Positions 1-15,529 of a DNA stretch of 64,000 nucleotides are shown here, in pieces (position 1 is the stretch's first letter; every line of letters starts with the position of its first letter). The stretch covers positions 44,144,250 to 44,208,249 of the forward strand of contig CM019071.1 in the NCBI GenBank assembly GCA_009667805.1. Reading direction: 5' to 3'. A program made the translations under genes and the position numbers. The notes beneath the pieces are model-generated. The model was given only the letters and a program-made list of their open reading frames with translations, had not been told where the DNA came from and did no database searches. The stretch is from Leptobrachium leishanense (Eukaryota > Chordata > Amphibia > Anura > Megophryidae).

Positions 1-127
1 TATAACCTGTGGGTTGCTGCAATAAATGTACCCCCGTTTGAAGAAAAGTCACTGGTCTGGTCTCTAAACCTTTCAAGAGTGCTCACCCCAGAGAGCAATT
101 GCACCCGCTACTTGTTTCCCAGCTCAC

Positions 128-252
128 TATATATATAACGGGGCAGACAGGTATATGCAGCTCAGCAGATATATATATATATATAACGAGGCAGACAGGT
201 ATATGCAGCTGAGCAGGTATATATATATATATAACGGGGCAGACAGGTATAC
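128..252. repeat. Short AT-rich tandem repeat (about 2.5 copies of a 50-bp unit)
   Basis: The motif AACGGGGCAGACAGGTATA followed by GCAGCTCAGCAG and a run of TA dinucleotides recurs three times with little change. It looks like a young local duplication around a TA microsatellite. No coding content is seen in the surrounding 1-950, which would be intron 6 of the CYP2 copy whose exon 7 starts at 1695. Confidence 0.75.
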
Positions 253-954
253 ATAACGGCAGTCACTTCAGTTTCTCAAAAAAAGAACACCTTTATTATG
301 GCATAGGCAGCGGTTCAGCTGTTCTCCAGACTTTTTCAGACTTTTCTAGCTGTATAAAAGCCATATTAAATGAATCCCTTTTTCCAGACACTGTAGAGCC
401 TGGAGTCATAGATGCATACGTTGAAATATCGTCGTCCAGCCTTTCACACAAAGGTCTATAATGTGTCAGTGTTTGTCTCTTTGTGGCTCTGAGGACCCAT
501 TGTTTCAATATTCCTATTCACATAAAGATGGTTGTGTATTTGTTTTGGTCTGTTTATATTATTAGGTATTCAATATATAACTGGTCACGGCCAGATATGT
601 TTTTACAGCTGGACAGGTAAGAAGATGTGCCCCCGCCTTTCGTCCTGATTTCATTTAATGTCTTGCTTCTTACATAATGCTCACATTACTTACGCCCTGA
701 TTTAGCAAATCTCCATTCTATTTTCTAGCATACACTGACCAACAGACCACAAGATTCTCCACTCTGCTGTCCCACCCTCCCACTCAGGCCTGGTCCATAA
801 TTTAAGGGCTCTTTTACAGCTGTTTCCACTTCTCTCTCTAATTACCTTTACTCAGCCCAACCTTCTAGTCCTTCCCATGCCACGTCATAACATTTCTTCT
901 AGCAACCAGCTTCACCTTCCCTCTGCTCCTTCCATCTGTTTCACTTACCCCGTC

Positions 955-1141
955 CCTTAGATTGTAAGCTCACGGGATGTCTGGCCGAGCACTTGGTTAA
1001 AGTGCTGTACTTCCTAGACAAGCTATCCTTTGGGCAGGGTTGTCTTTTCCTTATTTATCATGTATGTCTCATGTTTGTGCTTCTACATTGTACAGCGCTA
1101 CGGAATATGCTGGCGCTTTATAAATAAAGGATAATAATAAT
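955..1141 (+). repeat. LINE 3'-tail or SINE-like dispersed repeat
   Basis: The stretch starts with TTAGATTGTAAGCTCACGGG and ends with a segment reading GTACAGCGCTACGGAATATG, then GCTGGCGCTTTATAAATAAA and a short ATA run. This arrangement resembles the 3' end shared by L2/CR1-clade LINEs and SINEs that borrow their tails. The TGTAAGCTCACGGG core is the same sequence that forms the minisatellite units at 15.5-19.9 kb (reverse strand) and 63.75-64 kb (this strand). The exact family cannot be fixed without a repeat library. Confidence 0.6.
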
Positions 1142-5295
<4,154 letters not shown>

Positions 5296-5531
5296 TTCTA
5301 TAATACGACCTTTATTTAGATAAATCAACTAATCTCCAGTTAATGCAGGATTGTGGAACAAAAACATCCATCACTTTGTCTCTAAAACTAATATAATCAA
5401 TGAATCAGAGTTCAGATCGTTGTATAAATTTATAGAAACCCTTTCAGCAGAGGAGGTGGATACTAGCACAAACACAAAGGTATGAATCCACTTATCAGAC
5501 ATTTGGGACATCGCTTTACCATTTTGTTTGC

Positions 5532-5537
5532 AATAAA
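5532..5537 (+). promoter_or_regulatory. Possible polyadenylation signal of CYP2 copy A
   Basis: AATAAA lies 237 bases after the stop codon and is the first such hexamer on this strand downstream of exon 9. A usual CYP2 3' UTR is a few hundred bases, so the distance is plausible. No downstream GT-rich element is obvious, partly because a MITE begins at 5562. Confidence 0.5.
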
Positions 5538-5561
5538 AAAAACATTAAAAAATGAAAACTA

Positions 5562-6321
5562 TAGGGGTTACTCAAAAAACGACGAACTTGCTGCTATTGA
5601 ATTGCACCGACCGGTGAATTTCCCCATACAGTGCAATTTTGTGGCATATCGTCTATTCACGGAGCTGTCAATTTGACAAATACTGGTGAATTGACAGCGA
5701 AATGCGTTACAGTTTGCCGCGATTCGGCTATCTTCAGCGGCAGCGAAATTGACCCATAGAGAAATAATGGTTAATCTATTCAGAGATGCTGAACTGCACC
5801 GAAGTGTCAGTGAAATGCTCAGATTTTTGGTGATTCAGTTCAAACAGGCGAATCCCAAAAGGTTTCAATGTAATTTTTTTTTATTGTTTCCATTTGTTTA
5901 TTCAACCGTTTGTTCTTTTCATATTCAGCAAAACGTAATTTTATTTATTTATTTGAAAATCTTTTTGTATTTTTAGGCAACATTTTTGATTCCCAATTTA
6001 TGTTTTAAAGGCTTTTTTTAAATTCTGTAACTAACCTTTTTATTATTTTTTATAGGAACTTTTTTAATATTTAGACACATTTTAATGCATTTCTATTGGT
6101 TTAAACACATATTACAAGAATAACAGAATTGTTTTTTGTTTTTTTTGCAGTTTGGTGGCCAGTTCAGCGATCTGTGGCGACTCCATCATTGGCGCATTTT
6201 GGTGACCTTGCGGTAAATAGTGATTTCACCACAGGGTCAGCGAAATTAAATCGCTGAAGCGCACCAAAGTGTGCCGAACCAGAAAGCACTGACATTTTGG
6301 TGCTTTCTGAATAACCCCTTA
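5562..6321. mobile_element. Non-autonomous DNA element, GGGTTATTCAAAG family, copy 1
   Basis: The left end reads TAGGGGTTACTCAAAAAACG and the right end CTGAATAACCCCTTA, an imperfect inverted pair. The interior has the family's typical phrases about 'sequence such as GAATTTCCCCATA' and GGTTAATCTATTCAGAG, found again in the copies near 33 kb, 35 kb and 48.7 kb. No transposase is seen. Better-kept copies show a TTA target duplication, which suggests PIF/Harbinger, but this copy is too old to confirm it. Confidence 0.65.
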
Positions 6322-7475
6322 TGTAATTCCTATTTGGTTCGGTCCTTAGATTTTTGTATCAGTTAACAATTGCCTGATTGCGATATTGTGTTATGACCCT
6401 TTATTTATTAGTGTAGCATCTTTCCTTGTTATTCTCCTCTACTGTTGCTAGGCAGAGTAAAAAAAACAAAACCTAATCAGCTGTTTGGACGATATCCAAA
6501 AAGCTGCTATGGACTTTTTGGGAGGTGCTGTCATTCACTGTCCACAGCTGTCTGACAGCCCCCTGCTGGTAACTAATGGAACTCAATAGGCCAGCAAACA
6601 AAACTGTCCTAGCTATTCAGGCCAGCCTATTGAACTCCTGGCTGGGCTCTTATTGGCTTCTTGCACTAGGGGGTGGAGTTGTAAGATCTTTTCCCAGATG
6701 CAGGTGATTAAGAGAAACATATAATGTAAATTTACTCGCTCCCTCCACTAGAGCAATGGATTGTACTTAAGTAAGTATGCTCCCTCCCTGTTTGTAGATC
6801 TTTCAACATGCGGGCATCACCCATTGGGTCTCTTTGGGTCCTTGTGTTACTTAGAACCCTTTATTGGCAGAAAAGGCACAGGTACATTGTGATTTATTTA
6901 ACACACCATGTACCCATACCTCAGATTCATTAATGAGCACTGTGAATGCTTTGGTCTCCTGATAGTGAGCTCTGGCTGTGCTGGAGACAACAGAAATCCG
7001 CCTGACTCACAAGGTCCGGGGTGGTTGGGGGGGGGGTCTATGCTTAATAGCAAAAGAGCAATAGTAAACAATAGAATATGTTTTCCTTTCATACATTGAA
7101 TCTTCGTATCATTAAATCGAGTTATTTAGGAGAAAATTAGGCAGGATTAGTGTTTATTTTTTATTTAATATTAATAGTAAAATCACTTATTTTCACTTTT
7201 AGATTTTTTTGCTGAGTATGGTTTATGTATAAATATTTTGGCTAAATTCTGGATTACAATTAAAATTTAAATTTAGCCTCAAAATGGCCATTTTATTTAC
7301 CTCGTTAATAAGAATATATCTATATGGTTTATTCCCTATATATGAGATTGTATGGCAAGACTACCTCCAAAATATATAGACAAACATGTTCCTATTCATG
7401 ATTAAAGACATTAATGTTTCCAGTCTGGTGCCACCAACTAGAAATGTCAACGGCCACCCCATATATGATGCTGAT
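6322..7475. other. Intergenic stretch, nothing recognised
   Basis: This DNA between the MITE and the CYP2 relic has only short open frames without family motifs, a G10 run near 7027 and AT-rich stretches at 7130-7330. No exon-like splice pair, RNA gene or transposon end could be supported. Confidence 0.5.
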
Positions 7476-7479
7476 CTTC

Positions 7480-8004
7480 GGTATTAATGCAAACTACACT
7501 GGATCCTCAAGTTTAGTAGCTGGACTTGTTTAAATGTCCCCAACATTAGGAGATGTGCGTTTCGGGTTTTGGAATTTCGGAATTTTCACGAATGTTTTCG
7601 GATGCGGCCGAATTTCCGAAAATTTTTAGATCTGAAAATGGCAGATCCGAAACGAAATATTTTCGGAATTTTCGAATGGACTTGAAATGTGTCAAATCGA
7701 AATTTATTGCTTTGAAACGAGGAGAACAGACTTTCCGAAAAAACGAAAATTTCCGAACTTACGAAAAGTCGATACAAAAAACGAGCTGACACGAAAAATG
7801 GTCGATATTCCGAAAAAAAAAGTACACGAAAAACGAATCGAGCCGAACCGAATCGAAACAGAAATCGGTCGAAACGAGTCGAATCGAAAAGTTTAAAAAT
7901 CCGAAAAATCAAACCGAATCGAACCGAAAAAAAAATCGGTGCACAGGCCTACCCAACATGGTGATAACTAAGGACGTGGAGTCTCGCTGATACTTTATTT
8001 GAAA
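7480..8004 (+). pseudogene. Decayed CYP2 exon 7 split by a hAT element
   Basis: Bases 7952-8004 read ACATGGTGATAACTAAGG, then GACGTGGAGTCTCGCTGATA, aligning with CATATGGTGACCAAGGATG in exon 7 of copy B and with copy A. Upstream of the hAT insertion, GGATCCTCAAGTTTAGTAGC near 7500-7520 aligns with GGTCCTCAGGTTCGGCGACC of copy B. The frame has stops (TGA at the FRGY position and TTTGA further on) and the donor GT is gone. Removal of the 405-bp insert and one target copy would make the alignment continuous. It marks a fourth, dead CYP2 copy between copies A and B. Confidence 0.8.
7547..7951. mobile_element. hAT-type non-autonomous element with 8-bp target duplication
   Basis: The element begins TAGGAGATGTGCGTTTCGGG and ends AATCGGTGCACAGGCCTA, with CCCAACAT at 7539-7546 and again at 7952-7959. 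An 8-bp duplication and TAG...CTA ends with an inner TGTGC are typical for hAT. The interior is made of variations on TTCGGAATTTTCG and its complement and codes for nothing. It is a close relative of the element at 9088-9806. Confidence 0.88.
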
Positions 8005-8658
8005 AATACAGAATTCCTTGTGTCCCACAGGATTACAAATATTGTAAGCTACAAAGGAAGAAGTGTAAGTGTATAAAACAATGTGGAAACCAGTAACTTT
8101 ATGGAGCAAAATCTTATGAATTAAGCTTATATCACCCATATCATAAAGGTGTGTATATTATATAGAACATTGGTTATTTTGAGAGAAAATAAAAACAATT
8201 ATAGACCTCTAAGGAGCAAATCAGAAAATTGTTTCCCCTTGGAGCTCATTAGCTACACTCCCTGTATGTAGCCGTGAATTCTGGGCAAGGCATGAAAAGC
8301 AAGTCTACAGTGACGTAGACACCAAACATGTCAAGACGCTACATGCAAAGTGCATCATGATCCTGCAAAATTCTCAGCCCCAAACTAGTGTTAATTTAGT
8401 CAACTAATACTTTTTGACAAAGACTTGGTTATGGTCTAGTTTTCAGAACTGAAAAAAATTAGTTGATTGAGTTATGCCGACTAAAACTGTAATGAAAATC
8501 TGACATTTTCATCAACTGATAAAACCGATATGAAAATATTAGGGAGGGACTAATTTAAATTTGTTTTTAGTTGTAAGATATGACAAAAATGCCATTTAGT
8601 TTTAGTCCTATCTTAGTCTACGACTAAAACTATGATGAAAATCTATTAACATTTGACT

Positions 8659-9836
8659 AAGGCTAGGGTCAGACGAGCGTGATTTCTACGGACTGTACGT
8701 TCGTGCACACGGACGTACGTTAGTACGGAAGACGCAGTAGTGGCCACACAGTCCATTTTTTTCACTGATGTATATTTTGACGGATGTAGGAGAGAAAATA
8801 AAATAAAAAGCAAAAACATTTTGTCCGTGAAAAATGCTGGACGTATAAATGCCGTCCGTCTGATCACGTTCCATCACTCACACACAAAGCTATGCAGACG
8901 TTGCGGACGCAGCACACTTTGTGCGGCCGTTCTAGGGGTTGTACGTTCTTGCCTGCCTTGCGTCCGTGGGCCGCGGCCATTGTGCGTCCGCAGTTCAGTG
9001 CGGACGTACTTCGTGTGTCGGGCTCCGATGGGCTTCCTGTCATGCTATCACGGATGTACTTTTAGGCGCAATCACGGACGTGAACACTAGGGATGTGCGT
9101 TTCGGGTTTCGGAATTTTCACGAAATTTCCCGATTCGTGTCTTCGGATTCGGCCGAATTTCCGAATCGGATCGGACCCAAAAACCGATAGATCCGAAAAG
9201 TTTTCCGAGCCGAAACGAAAAATTTTCCGATTTTTCGAATGGACTCGAAATGTGTCAAATTGAAATTTATTTTTGCTCTATTCATGATTTCGGTTCCATT
9301 CGTGATTTCGGTTACATTTCGGTAATTCTGGAAATCGTATATTTAACTATTATCGGTTATATCGCTGATTCTGTAAATTTTGTATTTGTAAATGCGTATC
9401 ACTTGTTTCTTGTGGCATTCGGGTCAGTTTAGTGTTTTTTAAATCGTTTTGTTCATTTTTTTTGTTCCTTGGCTTTCATACCATTTTAATATGATTAAAT
9501 AAAGTTGTGAAATGTATATTCAATTATTCATAAGAAAAAAAGGATCTTTATTTAATAAAAAAAAAACACAATTGAAACGAGGAGAACAGACGTTCGGAAA
9601 AAACGCAAATTTCCGAAATTTCCGAAAAGTCGATACAAAAAACCAGCAAAGTGACCCGAAAACACGAAAAATGGTCGATATTCCGAAAAAAATTTACACA
9701 AAAAACGAGCCGAACCAAATCGAAACAGAAATCGGTCGAAACGAGCCGAATCGAAAATTTTAAACATCAGAACCGAACCGAAAAAAAAAATCGGTGCACA
9801 AGCCTAGTGAACACTACGCTCGTCTGACCCCAGCCT
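8659..9836. mobile_element. GTCAGACG-family MITE (Harbinger-like), copy 1, carrying a hAT insert
   Basis: The termini are GGCTAGGGTCAGACGAGCG on the left and CGCTCGTCTGACCCCAGCC on the right, flanked by TAA on both sides, a TWA-type 3-bp target duplication as used by PIF/Harbinger. The inside has no transposase; it is rich in CGTCCGT/ACGGACG, which creates short spurious frames. A hAT element (9088-9806) interrupts it. Related copies lie at 15613-16490, 30301-30725, 31960-32379, 39449-39569 and 47401-47847. Confidence 0.85.
9088..9806. mobile_element. hAT-type non-autonomous element nested in a MITE
   Basis: The element starts TAGGGATGTGCGTTTCGGG and ends ATCGGTGCACAAGCCTA. GTGAACAC stands at 9080-9087 and again at 9807-9814, an exact 8-bp target duplication. 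It shares both ends with the element at 7547-7951 but has a longer middle. It has no coding capacity. Confidence 0.92.
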
Positions 9837-9965
9837 AAAACTATGATGAAAATCTATTGACATTTGACTAAAACTGTGGTGAAAATCTAAAGACATTTTC
9901 ATCCACTGATAAAAATGTTAGTTTAATTCAATTTTAGTCATATTTTAGTAAATTGAGTGAGCATG

Positions 9966-10050
9966 ACCCCAAACAAGTTGAATCTCAACCACTTCCTGGA
10001 GGAGAACATCAAATTGAAAGGGAACGAGGGGCTGATAGCTTTTTCTGCAG
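9966..10050 (+). pseudogene. Orphan CYP2 exon 8 fragment
   Basis: The 85-base piece translates in one open frame to TPNKLNLNHFLEENIKLK, then GNEGLIAFSAG, clearly the second half of CYP2 exon 8. After the final GCAG the donor GT is replaced by TT and the first part of the exon is missing. It lies 2 kb after the exon 7 relic in the same orientation, so both probably come from one dead gene copy. No exon 9 was found before the 3'-flank-like block at 12.35 kb. Confidence 0.88.
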
Positions 10051-10408
10051 TTACAAAATCTTTACAAGAAACAAAATATACAAAAACTATGTTTTTAGAA
10101 ATTACAATTTCAAGCAGGTGATGTGACACCAAGGCTGTGCGTTATATAAAGAATATATTATGTCAACACTCTAAATCTTAACATCGCTACAATCATTGTG
10201 TCAAAACAACTCCATCAATCATTTGAAGTCCATAATGCAATGTAGATAATATCTCTAATTATAAATTAATTTCACGAGCCAATCAGAGTGATTACCATTT
10301 CACTTGGCACCGAGGTGAAAGCCAGGCAGTGACATGTTTCAAGAGTCGTACAAATAAATTTAATTATTCCCTCTCTTTCTTCAGTATCCATAACACTCTG
10401 TTGCTCTG

Positions 10409-10442
<34 letters not shown>

Positions 10443-10634
10443 CACACACAATATTCTATACATTCCCTGAGAAAGATACATTTATGACCCCCTCACACCA
10501 ATCCTTGTTAAACACCCCTGTGTAGACCCCCTCTATGTGATGTCATCAGCCGATGGTATACTATAGGCAACCAATAAATGGTGACACACACATTGTGTGC
10601 GTTTCTAATAACGCGGATTTTTATTCACTATGTA
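10051..10634. repeat. Unassigned stretch with a CA microsatellite
   Basis: Apart from a (CA)n run at 10408-10450 interrupted by single bases, nothing is recognised. Exon 9 of the dead CYP2 copy would be expected here or a little further, but no trace of its haem loop was found. Confidence 0.6.
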
Positions 10635-12248
<1,614 letters not shown>

Positions 12249-12329
12249 TAGTTTGTGATATCATTATAGGTTTTTGTTGTTTATATTTTTGAATCCCAGC
12301 TCAGTATCGATAAAATCTTTTACTCCCAG

Positions 12330-12478
12330 CTGGCTGCACCTTGTTCGCCACGTGCTGCCTCGGAGCGGTTTACTGGATTCAGGGTGCGGTGTCTCCTATG
12401 AATTAAAATGCTGGCCGCGAGCAGTATAATTAATTAAAATATCGTTACCTGTCCTGAAGATGCTTAATTAAAGGCAAA
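12330..12478. other. CYP2 3'-flank block shared with 48.12-48.26 kb
   Basis: The stretch with GTGCTGCCTCGGAGCGG, TTTACTGGATTCAGGGTG and GAATTAAAATGCTGGCC aligns with ATGCTGCCTGGGAGGGG, TCACTGGATTCAGGGTG and TAAAATGCTGATTCC beyond copy B. It is not a known repeat and occurs after each CYP2 unit, so it is most likely the old 3' flank of the dead copy whose exons 7 and 8 lie upstream. Confidence 0.65.
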
Positions 12479-14904
12479 TTAACCCCTTAGTTACCAGGCG
12501 GTTTTACGAAAATCCGTCCTTTAGTGCCCGCTGCTGTTTTTTACGTTTCTGCGCTGTTTGTGTTTAGGTCAAATTTCCCCCTTACCCATTTATGGAACCC
12601 ACACATATTATATACTGTTTTTATCGCCATTAAATGTACTTTCTAAAGATACCATTATATCCATCATATCGTATAATTTACTATAATAAAAAAATGAAAT
12701 ATGATGAAAAAAATAAATGGAAAAAACACACTTTTTCAAAATGTAATCCCCAAAATCAACAACCGCCAAAAAAGCTAAATAGTTTTGAAATCTGTCCTGG
12801 AGATGAGAAATACCCAATTTTTATATGTTTTTGCTTTTTAACCCCTTCACTGCTGAGCCAGTTCAACTCTGTGCGCTGAGTTCATTCTGTCCGTTTTATG
12901 CTTATAATTTTTAGATGCCAGATTAAGTCCTATTTAACCCCTTAAGGACGGGAGTAATTTTACGACTTTGGCGCTCTTTCGGAAGTGAAGTTTGCTGATG
13001 TTTTTGCTCATCATGTTTAAACGCAGTTTTAAGTCACGTATTATTATACCACCCAGACAAATTATATATCGTTCTTTCCGGCAGACTCGGCAGATTAATA
13101 ATATATCATAATTATATATATACGTCATGTCCTGCCAGAATGCTATAACAAAAAATGTAAAAAAATTTGAATTTTCAATAAAATTTCAATCATCCACAGT
13201 GTGTAAAGTGTTTTTTTTTTCACATTTTATTATCCGATCCTTTGCGGTTATATTCTATGGGGTAGACTTGGGAACCCATTTTTTTTTTTTTTGGGGGGGG
13301 GGATTACGTGATTTTAGCTAAACCCCCCCCCCCAAAAAAAAAATCATTGGTGAAGCATCATTGTTCACATTATAATTGAAATGTGAACAATAATGCTGCA
13401 TCAAAAAAAAAAAAAAAAGCACGTTTTTATTTTTTTATTAATTAATTAATTGTTTTTTAATTTTTATTTTTTACACTTTTATTTTACTTTTTTCATTGTC
13501 ATGTTTGATATCGTTGGAAAGGCCATGCTCAGACCTTTCCATCGATATCAGGCCCCTAGCTGCCACCGATCAGGAGATAAAGGCGTTCAAAGAACCCCCT
13601 ATCTCCTGCAAGGGATTTCCATAGGAAATCCCTTTGCAGCTAGGGGCTTCCCCAGTTAACTGACATCATCGCGCATGGCGCGATGAGTCAGTTGACGCGG
13701 GGGGGGGGACCCAGAGGTGGGGGCTGCCATCCAAGATGGCGGCCCCCACCGGAAATAGGCCGCGATCGGGCACAAATTAGTGCCCGGTCGCGACCTGGCA
13801 ACTCATGGGTTAACCCCCATACATCGCTGGAAAGGTCAGGCTGTGACCGTTCCAGCGATGCTGGCCACAGCCGCCTAGTCCCCGGCGATGGGGAGATAGA
13901 GGGATCCGAAGGATCCCTCTCCTCCCCTCCAGGCGCTTCCCCATGCTCCGGCGGGGGGGGGGGGCGCCTGAAACTGACGTCATCGCGCCAGCGCGATGAC
14001 GTCAGTGCGCCGGGAGGCTTGAAAATACGCAGATCAGGCTTCATCGAAGCCAGATCAGCGTGGGAGCCGCCGGGGAGGTAAGTATTACCGCCGGCTGGGC
14101 TCCTAATGCCGAGGACGTTCCATGCCGTCCTGCGGCATTAAGCCCGCCAAATGCAGGACGGCATGGAACGTCCTGCGGCGTTAAGGGGTTAATCTCCCCA
14201 GACAATTCTTTTTTAAAAAAATAAAAAATATTATTATTGTTTTACACCAAACCTGGTCGTGTTTGGTATCATTAGAAAGGTCATGATCATGCATTTCCAA
14301 TGATCGTAAACATGACCCTCTAGCTGCCACGGATCGGGAGATAAAGGGATCCAAACAATCTCCCTATCTCCACTTGGCAGCTAGGGGTTTAACTGGCCCA
14401 CTGACATCCTCACACATATGGTGAGGATGTCAGGGGGTGACCCAGAGGCTTGGCTGACACCCAAGAGGTCAGCCACCTTCGGGTTTGAATCACGATTTGG
14501 TGCCGAATTGCGATCCAGCAACGTAGGGGTTAACTCTATGCACCGCTAAAAAGGAGAGACTCTCCCCATTTCAGCGGTGCAATTTTTTTTCTAGCTCAAA
14601 TACTTGGGGAGATAGAGGGCTGAAAAGGAGCCCCCTTCATCTTCCTGATTTTTGAAACAGGTGCCGGTTGGCGCCTGTCGATGACATCATCACGCACCGT
14701 GATGATGTCATTGCACCGGATGGGCCCCCTGGAGAGGTGGGGCAGGCTTCCAGCCTGCCAGTCCACTGCAGGAGCCCAGCAAGGAAGGTAAGTATCGGGC
14801 GGGAGGGAGGTTAGGGGACCCTGACATACCATGCACGTCCGCGGGTCTAAGGGAGACGTCCTGATCGGACGTACATGGCACGTCAGCAGTCGGGAAGGGG
14901 TTAA
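12479..14904. mobile_element. TTAA-flanked MITE (piggyBac-like), outer copy
   Basis: The left end is TTAACCCCTTAGTTACCAGG and the right end CAGTCGGGAAGGGGTTAA, with TTAA on both sides. The same element stands complete at 26473-27714. This copy is split by another TTAA element at 12934-14192. The interior holds several inverted blocks such as ATCATCACGCACCGTGATGA (14687-14707 region), no transposase, and TGATGTCA-type palindromes. The open frames inside are low-complexity or GC-rich shadows. Confidence 0.88.
12934..14192. mobile_element. Inner TTAA MITE nested in the outer copy
   Basis: It begins TTAACCCCTTAAGGACGG and ends GCGTTAAGGGGTTAA. The outer element's sequence runs GTCCTATTTAA before it and TCTCCCCAGACAA after it; the complete relative at 26.9 kb reads GTCCTATTTAATTAATCCCC without an insert, which gives a paralogous empty site. 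The interior carries strong hairpins: GACATCATCGCGCATGGCGC and GATGAGTCAGTTG near 13660-13695, and TGACGTCATCGCGCCAGCGC further on, plus a 39-base inverted pair GGACGTTCCATGCCGTCCTG at its right end. Confidence 0.9.
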
Positions 14905-15529
14905 ATAAAAAGAAAAAATACAGAAAGAACTGTATAATAGAACAAGAACTCAGTATGCACACAAAGAATGTAGTCTGTGTTAAAGGCACACTACCACTTA
15001 AGTTGTAACTAGATTACATTACAATAAAACCACTTTTATAAACATGTTAACAAACCACATTATAAAAACACATGCTGCTGTCATAGCCGGATGCACACGC
15101 AACCCGACTGGTCAGTTGTGCGATCAGCCAACATAGCCGGATGCACACGCAACCCTACTGGTCGGCTGCCTACACAGCCGGATTGCGCACACAGCCTGCG
15201 CGTCTTTTGCATAGGTGAGGAGCTGGTGGATAATCGCTGGAGTAATTTGCTTGAACTGCTCTCTGGAAACTGGATAGCGACTGTTCTGAAAAATTCTCAC
15301 GAGCTCATGTGCAGAAAAGCATGTCTGTCCCTATAAACACAGAACTGGCACTACTTCACACATCATTGGGAGGGGCTCTCTCGGCATCATATGGTTGTTG
15401 TGGGGAATTTGCATAAATCAGAGGAACCAAAAGGTTATTAACAATACGACTACATTAAACCTGATTATTTGGAAAAAAAAATCATATCCTGTATAATAAA
15501 CTAGTTTTGTCTGTCGCCGGACACAATGC
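14905..15529. other. Intergenic stretch with one short tandem duplication
   Basis: A segment with CATAGCCGGATGCACACGCA followed by ACCC[GT]ACTGGTC occurs twice at about 15083-15160. Otherwise no gene, RNA or transposon end is recognised. Confidence 0.6.

Larger units (their letters stand above)
8386..9960. repeat. Repeat rich in GACTAAAACTATGATGAAAATC units, host of nested insertions
   Basis: Variants of GACTAAAACT followed by ATGATGAAAATCTATT and GACATTTTCATC recur at 8480-8520, 8620-8655 and 9838-9950 in a loosely tandem way. They look like one older non-autonomous element, cut in the middle by the MITE at 8659-9837. Its outer ends were not resolved. Confidence 0.5.

Noticed and set aside
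13683..14081. GC-rich frames of about 130 codons on both strands
   Set aside because: They overlap on opposite strands within a TTAA MITE with strong hairpins and show no protein family features.
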